DNA of 36,403 nucleotides from CAYXXZ01 sp964469165. Lineage in GTDB: Bacteria; Pseudomonadota; Gammaproteobacteria; Pseudomonadales; Porticoccaceae. The notes under the pieces were generated by a model, which worked only from the letters and a program-made list of their open reading frames with translations, was not told the DNA's origin and searched no databases. The stretch lies in assembly GCA_964469165.1 (NCBI GenBank), contig CAYXXZ010000022.1, forward strand, positions 1-36,403. Reading direction: 5' to 3'. Made by a program: the position numbers and the translations under genes. Position 1 is the first letter of the stretch, and each line of letters opens with the position of its first letter. This document shows, piece by piece, positions 16,921-26,722 of the stretch.

Positions 16921-17384
16921 GTGCGTCAGACGCCGCGCAGTTGCGGTTTGCCGCCTTGAATGCGCTCGCCAGGCGGGAACATTCGCGGGCGGAGCTGTAC
17001 CAGAAATTGGCCAGCTCGGGAAACACCGAGTTGCTTGAGCAGGTGCTCGATCACTTGCAAGAGCAAGGTCTTCAGTCCGACCTGCGTTTTGCGGAGTCTT
17101 ATTGTCGCTCGCGAATAGCCAGGGGCTATGGCTGGCTGCAGATTGCGCAAGGCTTGCGCGGCAAGGGCATTGGCGGTGAACTAAGTAACGAAGTGCGCCA
17201 CGGTCTCGATGTCGATTGGTTCGCCCTCGCGGTCGATGCTGCGGTCAAGCGCTTCGGGCACAAACCCTGCGGGGACAACCGCGAGAAGGCGCGGCGCATA
17301 CGTTTTTTACAGTATCGCGGCTTTAATGGCGACCAGGTGCGCCATGCCCTTGAAACTCTGGAGCGGGATGACGATGAGGCCTGA
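16905..17384 (+). CDS. recX: Regulatory protein RecX
   Basis: Binds and inhibits RecA filaments. It has 159 residues from the ATG at 16905, within the normal range. The family pattern is visible: LRFAALNALARREHSRAELYQKL, then LQEQGLQSDLRFAESYCRSRIARGYG (split here by position, about 45-75), and near the end KARRIRFLQYRGF with repeated three-helix units. The start overlaps the end of the DUF4126 gene; a GTG at 16917 (GTGA overlap) is an alternative. Placement downstream of recA is conserved apart from the intervening membrane protein. Confidence 0.92.
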   Translation: MRFAVSASDAAQLRFAALNALARREHSRAELYQKLASSGNTELLEQVLDHLQEQGLQSDLRFAESYCRSRIARGYGWLQIAQGLRGKGIGGELSNEVRHGLDVDWFALAVDAAVKRFGHKPCGDNREKARRIRFLQYRGFNGDQVRHALETLERDDDEA

Positions 17385-17461
17385 AAAGATTTGCAGTCAG
17401 GGGGATAGTTTTTACCATTCCCCGGTCTTAGCACTCAGGTTGTAAGTGTTCCGGATCGAGT

Positions 17462-17881
17462 ATGAGAGCAAAACTGTTTGGCTTCCTGGCACTGGTGTTG
17501 TGCAGTCCCCTGGCCATGACAATGGAAAGTCCACCAGTAGATGATGGTCCAGACCCGGACCCGGCGGAATGGGGAATTCGCAACGGCTGTATCCCCAACA
17601 TGCACATCAAACGCATACATTTCATTTCTTCCACCACCGGCATGGCCGAGCTTTCCAGCGGGCGCAAGATAAAGGTGACGTTGCGCAATCGCTGCTCGGG
17701 CATTCGCACCGAGGGCTATGTTCACAAGCCCATCAACAACAGGTTCTGCGAAGGTGACATGCTGCGGGTCATCAACTATGGCCACGCCTGTGTCGTCGAT
17801 ACGCTGGAGCCCTATATAGCGTTGGAAAAAAACAGCGAAGAGCAGCCGGGCGCCGCAGTGGGCAACACCACTCGCCACTGA
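17462..17881 (+). CDS. Small secreted cysteine protein, DUF6491-like
   Basis: A 139-residue protein with a signal peptide (about 1-20, MRAKLFGFLALVLCSPLAMT). The mature part has Cys43, Cys78, Cys96 and Cys110, spaced so that two disulfides are plausible. The run GCIPNMHIKRIHFIS, then LRNRCSGIRTEGYV, FCEGDMLRVI and ACVVDTLEPY resembles the DUF6491 family of small periplasmic proteins as I recall it. Function is unknown. It stands alone between recX and a Trm112-like gene. Confidence 0.7.
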   Translation: MRAKLFGFLALVLCSPLAMTMESPPVDDGPDPDPAEWGIRNGCIPNMHIKRIHFISSTTGMAELSSGRKIKVTLRNRCSGIRTEGYVHKPINNRFCEGDMLRVINYGHACVVDTLEPYIALEKNSEEQPGAAVGNTTRH

Positions 17882-17991
17882 ATCAGCCTCCTTGTGCCGA
17901 TGGGCTCGAGTTTCGCCGCGGGCGTCTGCTGGCCGTGGAGTTGAGGGCCCGTTTCTTTTACACTAGCCAGTCTTTGAAACCCGGTGCAATC

Positions 17992-18195
17992 ATGGACAAG
18001 CAACTGCTCGGCATCCTCGTGTGCCCCGTGACCAGGGCTCCCCTGGAATACGATCGCGAGCGCCAGGAACTCGTATGCAAGGCCAGTGGTCTCGCCTATC
18101 CCATTCGGGACGGTATCCCTGTCATGCTCGAAAGCGAAGCGCGCCAGCTGAGCGCCGATGAGAAGTTGCACACCAACCCCGGCACCCAGGGCTGA
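17992..18195 (+). CDS. Trm112 family protein (YcaR-like)
   Basis: A 67-residue zinc-ribbon-like protein. The sequence LLGILVCPVTRAPLEYD, then LVCKASGLAYPIRDGIPVML and SEARQL is the family pattern. Only two of the four usual zinc ligands are cysteines (in VCP and VCK), as in many bacterial YcaR-type members, so metal binding may be lost. In enterobacteria this gene sits between lpxK and kdsB, whereas here it precedes a HIT gene and alaS. A TTTTACACTAG stretch about 35 bp upstream contains a -10-like TACACT. Confidence 0.88.
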   Translation: MDKQLLGILVCPVTRAPLEYDRERQELVCKASGLAYPIRDGIPVMLESEARQLSADEKLHTNPGTQG

Positions 18196-18214
18196 TGTAG
18201 ATCAGGAATGAGAC

Positions 18215-18565
18215 ATGAGTGAAAAATCCATTTTTTCCCGCATCATCGATGGTGAAATTCCCTCCGATATCATCTATCAGGACGAGCACTGCTTTGTCAT
18301 CAAGGACATTGCGCCCAAGGCGCCGACCCACCTGCTGCTGATTCCGAGAAAGCCTCTCCCGCGCCTTGCGGATGCCAGTGCCGACGACAAGGCCCTGCTT
18401 GGCCACCTGATGTTGACCGCAAGCAAGGTTGCCGAAGCTGCCGGCATCGGCGATGCCTTCCGGCTCATCGTCAACAATGGCGAGGGCGCGGGGCAGACGG
18501 TGTTTCACCTGCACCTGCACATTCTCGGCAACATGAGGATGACCGAGAAATCTCTGGGTTTTTGA
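18215..18565 (+). CDS. Histidine triad (HIT) nucleotide-binding protein, HinT type
   Basis: A 116-residue nucleotide phosphoramidase. The histidine triad HLHLHILG (His98, His100, His102) is complete, and the N-terminus FSRIIDGEIPSDIIYQDEHC is typical of HinT. The substrate class is adenosine phosphoramidates and aminoacyl-adenylates, which fits its position just upstream of alaS, although that link is only by context. AGGAAT lies upstream of the ATG. It follows the Trm112-like gene by 19 bp, suggesting one transcript. Confidence 0.95.
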   Translation: MSEKSIFSRIIDGEIPSDIIYQDEHCFVIKDIAPKAPTHLLLIPRKPLPRLADASADDKALLGHLMLTASKVAEAAGIGDAFRLIVNNGEGAGQTVFHLHLHILGNMRMTEKSLGF

Positions 18566-18610
18566 TTGCCTGTTTTGTGGCTGCCGAGGCGGCCTGAAGG
18601 ATCCAACTGA

Positions 18611-21238
<2,628 letters not shown>

Positions 21239-21244
21239 GGCGAC

Positions 21245-21273
21245 TTCGCAAACAGGGAAAATTGGTGTTTAAT
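21245..21273 (+). promoter_or_regulatory. Candidate lysC promoter
   Basis: TTCGCA (21245-21250) and TTTAAT (21268-21273) are spaced by 17 bp in the alaS-lysC gap. Each matches the sigma-70 consensus only moderately. The initiation point would fall in or next to the hairpin at 21275. Confidence 0.35.
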
Positions 21274-21274
21274 T

Positions 21275-21302
21275 GCCGACCCTTCGCGCTTGAAGGGCCG
21301 GC
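21275..21302 (+). terminator. Hairpin between alaS and lysC
   Basis: GCCGaCCCTTC pairs with GAAGGGcCGGC around the 6-nt loop GCGCTT, with one mismatch. There is no T-run after it. It could mark the alaS transcript end or sit in the lysC leader, since only 13 nt separate it from the lysC ATG. The gap is too short for a lysine riboswitch. Confidence 0.4.
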
Positions 21303-21315
21303 AATGTTGGAGTGA

Positions 21316-22563
21316 ATGAAAGCCATGAGCTTGATTGTTCAAAAGTACGGCGGCACCTCGGTTGGCAGTGTCGAGCGAATCAAGACGGTTGCCGAAAAGG
21401 TCAAAGGATTTCGCGACGCGGGCCATCAGGTCATCGTTGTCGTTTCGGCAATGAGCGGCGAAACCAACCGGCTCATTGCGCTGGCCCAGGAAACCCAGCA
21501 CTCACCCAATCTTCGTGAGCTGGACGTACTCATTTCCACCGGCGAACAGGTGACCATCGCACTGCTGGCGATGGCACTTCAAGAGCTGGGGTGCCCGGCC
21601 AAGTCCTATACCGGTGCCCAGGTGCGGATTCTCACCGATAGCGCCCATGCCAAGGCGCGTATCCAGGAGATCGACACCGAGCGTATGCGCGCCGATCTCG
21701 ATGCCGGCAATGTGCTGGTGGTGGCGGGCTTTCAGGGTGTGGACAGCGCGGGCGATATCACCACACTTGGCCGCGGTGGCTCCGATACCACGGCGGTTGC
21801 CCTGGCGGCGGCCCTCGGTGCCGATGAGTGCCAGATATATACCGACGTGGATGGCGTCTACACCACGGATCCACGCGTCGAGCCGCGCGCGCGGCGCCTC
21901 GACCGTATCACTTTCGAAGAAATGCTGGAAATGGCCAGCCAGGGTTCGAAGGTACTGCAGATTCGCGCGGTGGAATTTGCGGGTAAATACAAGGTGCCGC
22001 TGCGTGTCCTTTCGAGTTTCGCCGACGGCCCAGGCACACTGATCACTCTTGAAGACGGTAAAGATATGGAAAACCCCATCGTTTCCGGTATTGCATTCAA
22101 TCGCGATGAAGCCAAGGTGACCATTGCGGGTATTCCCGATATTCCGGGTGTTGCCTACCAGATTCTCGGCCCGGTGAGCGAAGCCAACATCGAGGTGGAT
22201 GTCATCGTCCAGAACGTCTCCGAAGACGACAACACCACGGCAATCACGTTCACCGTTCACCGCAACGACATGGACAAGGCGCAGAAGATTCTCGAGGACG
22301 TGGCCAGGCAGCTCAACGCCAAGCCACCGGTAACGGATGATCGCATCGCAAAACTTGCCCTGGTCGGAGTTGGCATGCGCTCGCACGCCGGGGTGGCGGC
22401 ACGCATGTTCAAGGCGCTTTCCAGGGAGAACATCAATATTCAGATGATCAGCACGTCCGAGATCAAGATCACCGTGGTAATCGAAGAGAAGTATCTGGAG
22501 CTTGCGGTTCGCACACTGCACGCTGCTTTCGATCTCGAAGAAGTGAACAAGGAAGACAACTAG
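21316..22563 (+). CDS. lysC: Aspartate kinase with two ACT domains
   Basis: Phosphorylates aspartate, the first step to lysine, threonine and methionine. It has 415 residues. QKYGGTSVGS is the kinase signature; LGRGGSDTTAVALAAALGA and IYTDVDGVYTTDPR complete the active site. The C-terminal part (about 265-410) is two ACT domains (VTIAGIPDIPGVAYQI and LALVGVGMRSHAGVAARMF) for feedback control by lysine and/or threonine. Start at 21316 follows GGAGTGA; the ATG at 21325 would give the more familiar MSLIVQKYGG N-terminus. It is monofunctional, with no homoserine dehydrogenase domain. Confidence 0.98.
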   Translation: MKAMSLIVQKYGGTSVGSVERIKTVAEKVKGFRDAGHQVIVVVSAMSGETNRLIALAQETQHSPNLRELDVLISTGEQVTIALLAMALQELGCPAKSYTGAQVRILTDSAHAKARIQEIDTERMRADLDAGNVLVVAGFQGVDSAGDITTLGRGGSDTTAVALAAALGADECQIYTDVDGVYTTDPRVEPRARRLDRITFEEMLEMASQGSKVLQIRAVEFAGKYKVPLRVLSSFADGPGTLITLEDGKDMENPIVSGIAFNRDEAKVTIAGIPDIPGVAYQILGPVSEANIEVDVIVQNVSEDDNTTAITFTVHRNDMDKAQKILEDVARQLNAKPPVTDDRIAKLALVGVGMRSHAGVAARMFKALSRENINIQMISTSEIKITVVIEEKYLELAVRTLHAAFDLEEVNKEDN

Positions 22564-22701
22564 AAAAGAGGGATAACCTACCGGGAGGGGATGCTGTAGT
22601 ATTGCTTCCCTCCTGGCACTAAACCGGGAAAAAGAAAAAGGGTAAACCCGAACAAAACAGACCTTTAATGGTCATACAGCAGAATAGGATGAGGAATTGT
22701 T
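22564..22701 (+). promoter_or_regulatory. csrA leader with hairpin and multiple GGA motifs
   Basis: A 9-bp stem (22581-22589 with 22608-22616, one G-T pair, 18-nt loop) follows lysC. GGA triplets, the core of CsrA binding sites, occur at about 22571, 22584, 22589, 22627, 22687 and 22693. The last is in the ribosome-binding site of csrA itself. This arrangement fits CsrA/RsmA autorepression, known in E. coli, but binding is not shown here. Confidence 0.4.
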
Positions 22702-22884
22702 ATGTTGATTTTAACCCGGAGGGTCGGAGAGACCCTTGTCGTCGGAGACGACATCACGGTCACGGTTCTGGGTGTCAAGGGCAATCAGGTTCGCTTGGGA
22801 GTCAATGCACCAAAGGACGTGACTGTCCATCGCGAAGAAATTTACCAGCGAATTCAGCAGGAAAAAGGCCAGGAGCGCAGCTGA
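22702..22884 (+). CDS. csrA: Carbon storage regulator CsrA/RsmA
   Basis: An RNA-binding homodimer of 60 residues that controls translation and mRNA stability of carbon storage, motility and biofilm genes. MLILTRRVGETL and the conserved RLGVNAPKDVTVHREEIY carry Arg44 and the other residues that contact GGA. The ribosome-binding site GAGGAAT lies 5-10 nt upstream. The position between lysC and tRNA-Ser is conserved in gammaproteobacteria. Confidence 0.98.
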   Translation: MLILTRRVGETLVVGDDITVTVLGVKGNQVRLGVNAPKDVTVHREEIYQRIQQEKGQERS

Positions 22885-22901
22885 TCAAGAGGGGATTTTT
22901 C

Positions 22902-22933
22902 CCGTTTTCGACGGCTTTTTCTCTTTGTTTTTT
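22902..22933 (+). terminator. Candidate terminator after csrA
   Basis: CCGT-TTTCG-ACGG makes a short 4-bp stem, followed by CTTTTTCTCTTTGTTTTTT. The T-rich tract supports termination, and the short stem makes the call weak. Confidence 0.35.
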
Positions 22934-22945
22934 CTGATGATATGG

Positions 22946-22951
22946 TATGAT
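22946..22951 (+). promoter_or_regulatory. -10 element of the tRNA-Ser promoter
   Basis: TATGAT is followed at once by the GC-rich stretch GCCGCCC. A GC-rich discriminator is typical of stringently controlled stable-RNA promoters. The tRNA begins 49 bp downstream. The -35 is weak (TTGTTT at 22925, 15-bp spacing). Confidence 0.5.
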
Positions 22952-23000
22952 GCCGCCCTCATAAACAGAGCGAGAAACATACCCGATCTGTTGATGTTAT

Positions 23001-23091
23001 GGTGAGGTGGCCGAGAGGTCGAAGGCGCTCCCCTGCTAAGGGAGTATAGGCTAATCCCCTATCGAGGGTTCGAATCCCTCCCTCACCGCCA
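23001..23091 (+). tRNA. tRNA-Ser(GCT)
   Basis: A 91-nt class II tRNA with encoded CCA (23089-23091). The acceptor stem is GGTGAGG/CCTCACC (23001-23007 and 23081-23087). The anticodon stem CTCCC/GGGAG encloses loop CTGCTAA with anticodon GCT at 23035-23037, so it reads AGC/AGT. A long variable arm lies at about 23045-23060, and the T arm contains GGTTCGAATCC. The csrA-tRNA-Ser order is conserved in gammaproteobacteria, in several of which a tRNA-Arg follows; none is present here. Confidence 0.98.
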
Positions 23092-23123
23092 TTTTAACTA
23101 TCCCTGATACGCCAATCACGTTG

Positions 23124-23162
23124 ACGCCAAAGACACCCCGCAGTGCGGGGTGTCTTTGGCGT
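23124..23162. repeat. Perfect 39-nt palindromic hairpin downstream of tRNA-Ser
   Basis: A 19-bp perfect stem starts ACGCCAAAGACACCCC on the left and mirrors it on the right around a single central base. Near-copies of the outer end, ACGCCAAT and ATTGGCGG, flank it at 23109 and 23163. There is no T-run. It could end tRNA transcription, but its length and perfection also suit the end of a mobile or rearranged segment. The rest of the 284-bp gap up to mgtE shows no recognisable gene or M-box riboswitch. Confidence 0.7.
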
Positions 23163-23387
23163 ATTGGCGGAATGAAAATGTGCGGTGGAGCGGCGACATG
23201 GCTGTATGTGGAAGGGCCAGGTGGCGCATCGGCCCCGTACTGCTGCACCGGCTCGGTCAACCATGTCGCAGGTCTCGCGCCTTGATGGCGGGAGTACCTC
23301 ATCCCCAAGAGTTTCTCTGACGGAACAAAAGAGATCTTCGGCAATAGCTCGTAGCATCTCGTATGTCGCGACCTGATGGAGATGGAG

Positions 23388-24728
23388 ATGCCGAAAAAGA
23401 CGAGAAATATTCAGGATGTTTTCCTCACGGGAGCCATGAAAGATATAAGCGCAGCATTGACTGCGGAGCATCCCGCAGACCTTGCCGACGCGCTACAGGC
23501 TTTCGAACCAGCTGCCGCCTGGGCAATCCTACATCAGGCTCCGAGGATTCTGCAGGCCGATATATTCGGCTACCTGGAACACGACTTCCAGATTTTGCTG
23601 GCAATGGTTATACCCCGTGCCGAGCTGGCCGCAATCGTGATGGATATGAATGCGGATGACCGTGCGGACCTTTACAAGGAACTCTCCGACGAGCAGCGGG
23701 ATGCATTGATGCCTGCTCTTGCACAGGCGGAGCGGGAGGATATTCGTCGCCTCACGTCATACGAGGAAGGTACTGCCGGCGCAATCATGACATCCGACTA
23801 TGCTGCGCTCTCTCCCGACCTTAGCGTGATAAAAGCATTGGCCGTTCTTCGTCGTGAAGCTCCGAACAAAGAAACCATCTATCATGCCTATGTGATCGAT
23901 ACGGATAGAATTTTGCTCGGCTCGGTCCGCTTGCAGCATCTCATTACAGCCCCGACACATGCCAAGATTTCCAGCCTCATGGAGGTCAGTACTCATGCCA
24001 TCAAGGTCGATGATAATGTCGAGGAGGCGGCACGACGGATCGCTCATTATGATGCGATCGCCTTGCCCGTCGTAGATGATCATGGCCATCTCGTCGGTAT
24101 CATCACCCATGACGACGCTCTGGACGTGATGGAAGCCGAAGCCACGGAGGATTTTCATCTTGTCGGCACGGTTACCAACCTGGAATCTGGTGTCAAAGCA
24201 GCATCTGTTTCCATGCTCTATAAAGCTAGAGTGCTATGGCTCATGGCGCTCGTATTTGGCAATATTTTTTCCGGCGCAGGTATCGCCCACTTCGAGGATA
24301 CGATCGCGGCGCATCTCGCCTTGATGTTTTTCCTGCCGATTCTAATTGCCTCCGGCGGCAATGCCGGATCGCAATCTGCAACTCTTATGGTACGTGCACT
24401 CGCGACAGGCGAGCTCGACGTTTCTGATTGGGGGTGGGTTCTCGGCCGGGAACTGGGGGTAGCCATCCTGCTTGGACTCAGTATGGGATGTGCGATCACC
24501 GTTATAGGCATTCTGCGGGGAGGATGGGAGATCGCCATGGTCATCGCGTTGTCGATGGTTCTGATTGTGGTCGTGGGAAGCCTGATCGGGATGCTGCTAC
24601 CCTTCTTGTTAAGTAGATTTAACATGGATCCTGCCACTGCCAGCACGCCGCTGGTCACCTCGATTGCAGATGCGACCGGTGTGCTGATCTATTTCAGCAT
24701 CGCCAATTCAATTCTTGTCATGCCTTGA
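23388..24728 (+). CDS. mgtE: Magnesium transporter, MgtE family
   Basis: An inner-membrane Mg2+ channel of 446 residues. The N-terminal superhelical domain (about 10-125) contains MNADDRADLYKELSDEQRDAL. A CBS pair (about 130-250) begins with EEGTAGAIMTSDYAAL and contains ALPVVDDHGHLVGIITHDDAL. The membrane part (about 275-446) has five hydrophobic segments and the pore signatures LIASGGNAGSQSATLMVRAL and ATASTPLVTSIADATGVLIY. Three ATGs in frame (23376, 23382, 23388) are possible; 23388 has GGAG at the best spacing (6 nt). By eye its codon use is more AT-tolerant than that of the surrounding genes, suggesting transfer. Confidence 0.93.
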   Translation: MPKKTRNIQDVFLTGAMKDISAALTAEHPADLADALQAFEPAAAWAILHQAPRILQADIFGYLEHDFQILLAMVIPRAELAAIVMDMNADDRADLYKELSDEQRDALMPALAQAEREDIRRLTSYEEGTAGAIMTSDYAALSPDLSVIKALAVLRREAPNKETIYHAYVIDTDRILLGSVRLQHLITAPTHAKISSLMEVSTHAIKVDDNVEEAARRIAHYDAIALPVVDDHGHLVGIITHDDALDVMEAEATEDFHLVGTVTNLESGVKAASVSMLYKARVLWLMALVFGNIFSGAGIAHFEDTIAAHLALMFFLPILIASGGNAGSQSATLMVRALATGELDVSDWGWVLGRELGVAILLGLSMGCAITVIGILRGGWEIAMVIALSMVLIVVVGSLIGMLLPFLLSRFNMDPATASTPLVTSIADATGVLIYFSIANSILVMP

Positions 24729-24970
24729 CTTTTTTGAACATATCCTGAAGCCGAGCTATCAGTGGCGGGGGAAAGTGCAAGTGTATATGGTATCGTCGAC
24801 TTGCCGCTTGGGTTGGACAATTGGAGTAATAATTCATCAAACGGAAGCAGAGGATGTTCTTTACGGAAGTGGGCTTGCCGCGACTCTCAGTTGGCTATGG
24901 TGATGGCAGATTCAGGTAGAGATCGGTAACTGGCCCGTCTCTATGAGGATCTCGGAAGGAGGAGAGCCTG

Positions 24971-25858
24971 ATGTCAATCAGGACCATAGTAGTCGCCTTG
25001 GCACTCAATGGCGATAGCGCGTGTATTGCGAACCGAACCATTCAACTGGCTGAGCAGCACCAGGCCCGACTCGTTGCTGTGCATGTTATTGAGAGCTTAC
25101 CTCTTCGTGATTCCAGCCGGCCGATCTCGGTCGATAGTGCCACGTTTGGCGGGGCGCTTGCCAGGGAGAGAGCCTGTCAACTCAAATCTCTACTGGAAGC
25201 GGCGGAGCAGCCTGTAACCACCTGTATTGAGGAAGGAAAGCCTCATGAGATTATAATGGGTTTGGCGGCATCATGTGGTGCCGATCTGGTTGTCATTGGA
25301 CCAGGCATTGCCAGGAGTATGCGGGAGAGCGTGTTCGGTTCCACAGCTGATCGTGTGGTCAGATCCAGTCCCTGTCCGGTGCTTGTCGTGCGTAAGGATG
25401 GGAATACGCCCTATAACCATATCGTCGTTGGGGTGGACTTTTCGGAACATTCGAAGGCGGCTGCATCGTGGGCTTCCCGTCTTTCGCCCGCGGCTTATCG
25501 AGAGCTGGTTCATGCCATCGAAGTTCCGCTTGTATTTGAGCAGGCTATGCTCAAAGCCGGAACTTCCCAAATGGAAATCGATCACTACCGGAAGGTCAGA
25601 GTTGAGAATGCCCGTCGCCAAGTCATCAAGGTATTCGGCGAGAATGTTCAGTCGTCCAGGACAATTGATATCAAAGTCGTCCACGGCGACGCGGCTGCCA
25701 CATTGCTTGGCCTCTCATACCGGCGAGCTGCAGATCTTTTGGCTATCGGAACGCGGGGGTCAAACGCCCTGGCCCAACATGTGCTGGGAAGTGTAGCGCG
25801 CAAGGTGCTTTTGGATGCGAGTTGTGATGTTCTTGTAGTGCCGATTGCAGCCATCTGA
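24971..25858 (+). CDS. Universal stress protein, tandem UspA domains
   Basis: A 295-residue cytoplasmic protein with two Usp domains (about 1-142 and 148-295). The second keeps the ATP-binding pattern G-x2-G-x9-G-S in IGTRGSNALAQHVLGSVARKVL, broken here as GTRGSNALAQH and VLGSVARK. The first has GPGIARSMRESVFGSTADRV, where the loop is altered and ATP binding is doubtful. GGAAGGAGGAG gives a strong ribosome-binding site. It follows mgtE after a 242-bp gap with no recognisable gene. Tandem Usp proteins are often linked to ion or energy stress; the specific role here is unknown. Confidence 0.92.
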   Translation: MSIRTIVVALALNGDSACIANRTIQLAEQHQARLVAVHVIESLPLRDSSRPISVDSATFGGALARERACQLKSLLEAAEQPVTTCIEEGKPHEIIMGLAASCGADLVVIGPGIARSMRESVFGSTADRVVRSSPCPVLVVRKDGNTPYNHIVVGVDFSEHSKAAASWASRLSPAAYRELVHAIEVPLVFEQAMLKAGTSQMEIDHYRKVRVENARRQVIKVFGENVQSSRTIDIKVVHGDAAATLLGLSYRRAADLLAIGTRGSNALAQHVLGSVARKVLLDASCDVLVVPIAAI

Positions 25859-25896
25859 CGCCAGTGCGGATACTGGTGGGACGGAGCGGGGCGGTA

Positions 25897-25934
25897 TTGG
25901 GGTCAGAGTAGAAATATTTCTACTCTGACCCCAA
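25897..25934. repeat. Perfect 38-bp palindrome between convergent genes
   Basis: The left half, TTGGGGTCAGAGTAGAAAT, is exactly complementary to the right half. A further partial copy, TCTGACCCCAAATCT, follows at 25936-25950. It lies between the usp stop (25858) and the slipin stop (25957), where it could terminate both strands. The GGGGTCAGA / TCTGACCCC word pair recurs in many proteobacterial intergenic repeats as I recall them, so an origin as a mobile repeat is plausible. Confidence 0.8.
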
Positions 25935-25956
25935 ATCTGACCCCAAATCTACAAAC

Positions 25957-26712
25957 CTATTTCTTACTCATCATCGAATTCATCAAATCCACCGGCACGG
26001 GAAACACTAGGGTCGAACTCTTGTCGCCAGCGACCTGCGTAAGTGTCTGCAGGTAGCGCAACTGCATGGCGGCTGGTTCTTTGGACAGCATGGCGGCGGC
26101 TTCCATCAGCGCCTGGGCCGCCTGTTTTTCGCCCTCGGCGTGAATCACCTTGGCGCGCCGTTCGCGTTCTGCTTCGGCCTGGCGGGCAATGGCGCGCACC
26201 ATGCTTTCGTTGAGATCGATATGCTTGATTTCCACGTTGGAGACCTTGATGCCCCAGGCGTCCGTCTGGGAGTCGAGAATCTGCTGTACCGCAAGGTTGA
26301 GGCGCTCGCGCTCCGAGAGCATGTCATCCAGCTCGTGTTTGCCGAGCACTGCGCGCAGCGTGGTTTGCGCGAGCTGGCTGGTGGCTTCCAGATAATTTTC
26401 TACCTGAATGACGGCCCGTTCCGCTTCCATCACCCGGAAGTAGATGACCGCGCTGACTCGCACCGACACGTTGTCCCGCGAAATCACGTCCTGGGGCGCA
26501 ACGTCCATAGTTACCACCCGCAGGTCGATCTTGACCATTTGTTGAACTCCGGGGATCACGATGATCAGGCCCGGGCCTTTCACTTTCCAGAACCGGCCCA
26601 GCATGAAGATCACACCGCGTTCGTATTCCCGTAGAATACGGATGGCGCTGATGACGATCATAAGCAACAGCAGTATCAGGACCGCAAAACTCAAGTTGGC
26701 ATCAAAAAGCAT
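25957..26712 (-). CDS. Slipin (stomatin/SPFH family) membrane protein
   Basis: A 251-residue band-7/SPFH protein. An N-terminal membrane segment (about 8-27) is followed by REYERGVIFMLGRFWKVKGPGL (split motif of the family start), DVISRDNVSVRVSAVIYFRV and the helical tail with ERERRAKVIHAEGEKQAAQAL. Stomatin-like proteins oligomerise in membrane microdomains. It lies 10 bp after the NfeD protease gene, forming the classic NfeD-slipin operon, where the protease is thought to act on the slipin C-terminus. Confidence 0.95.
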   Translation of the reverse strand: MLFDANLSFAVLILLLLMIVISAIRILREYERGVIFMLGRFWKVKGPGLIIVIPGVQQMVKIDLRVVTMDVAPQDVISRDNVSVRVSAVIYFRVMEAERAVIQVENYLEATSQLAQTTLRAVLGKHELDDMLSERERLNLAVQQILDSQTDAWGIKVSNVEIKHIDLNESMVRAIARQAEAERERRAKVIHAEGEKQAAQALMEAAAMLSKEPAAMQLRYLQTLTQVAGDKSSTLVFPVPVDLMNSMMSKK

Positions 26713-26722
26713 TTGTCATTCC

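Noticed and set aside
21239..21315. Lysine riboswitch upstream of lysC
   Set aside because: The gap is only 77 bp, too short for the roughly 170-nt lysine riboswitch.
23163..23387. M-box (magnesium) riboswitch upstream of mgtE
   Set aside because: The gap lacks the conserved M-box sequence blocks that I could recognise; only the 39-nt palindrome stands out.
23069..25956. Attachment-site duplicate of the tRNA-Ser 3' end
   Set aside because: I looked for a second copy of the tRNA 3' end (ending CCTCACCGCC) through 26 kb and saw none, so a classical integrase-mediated island is not supported.
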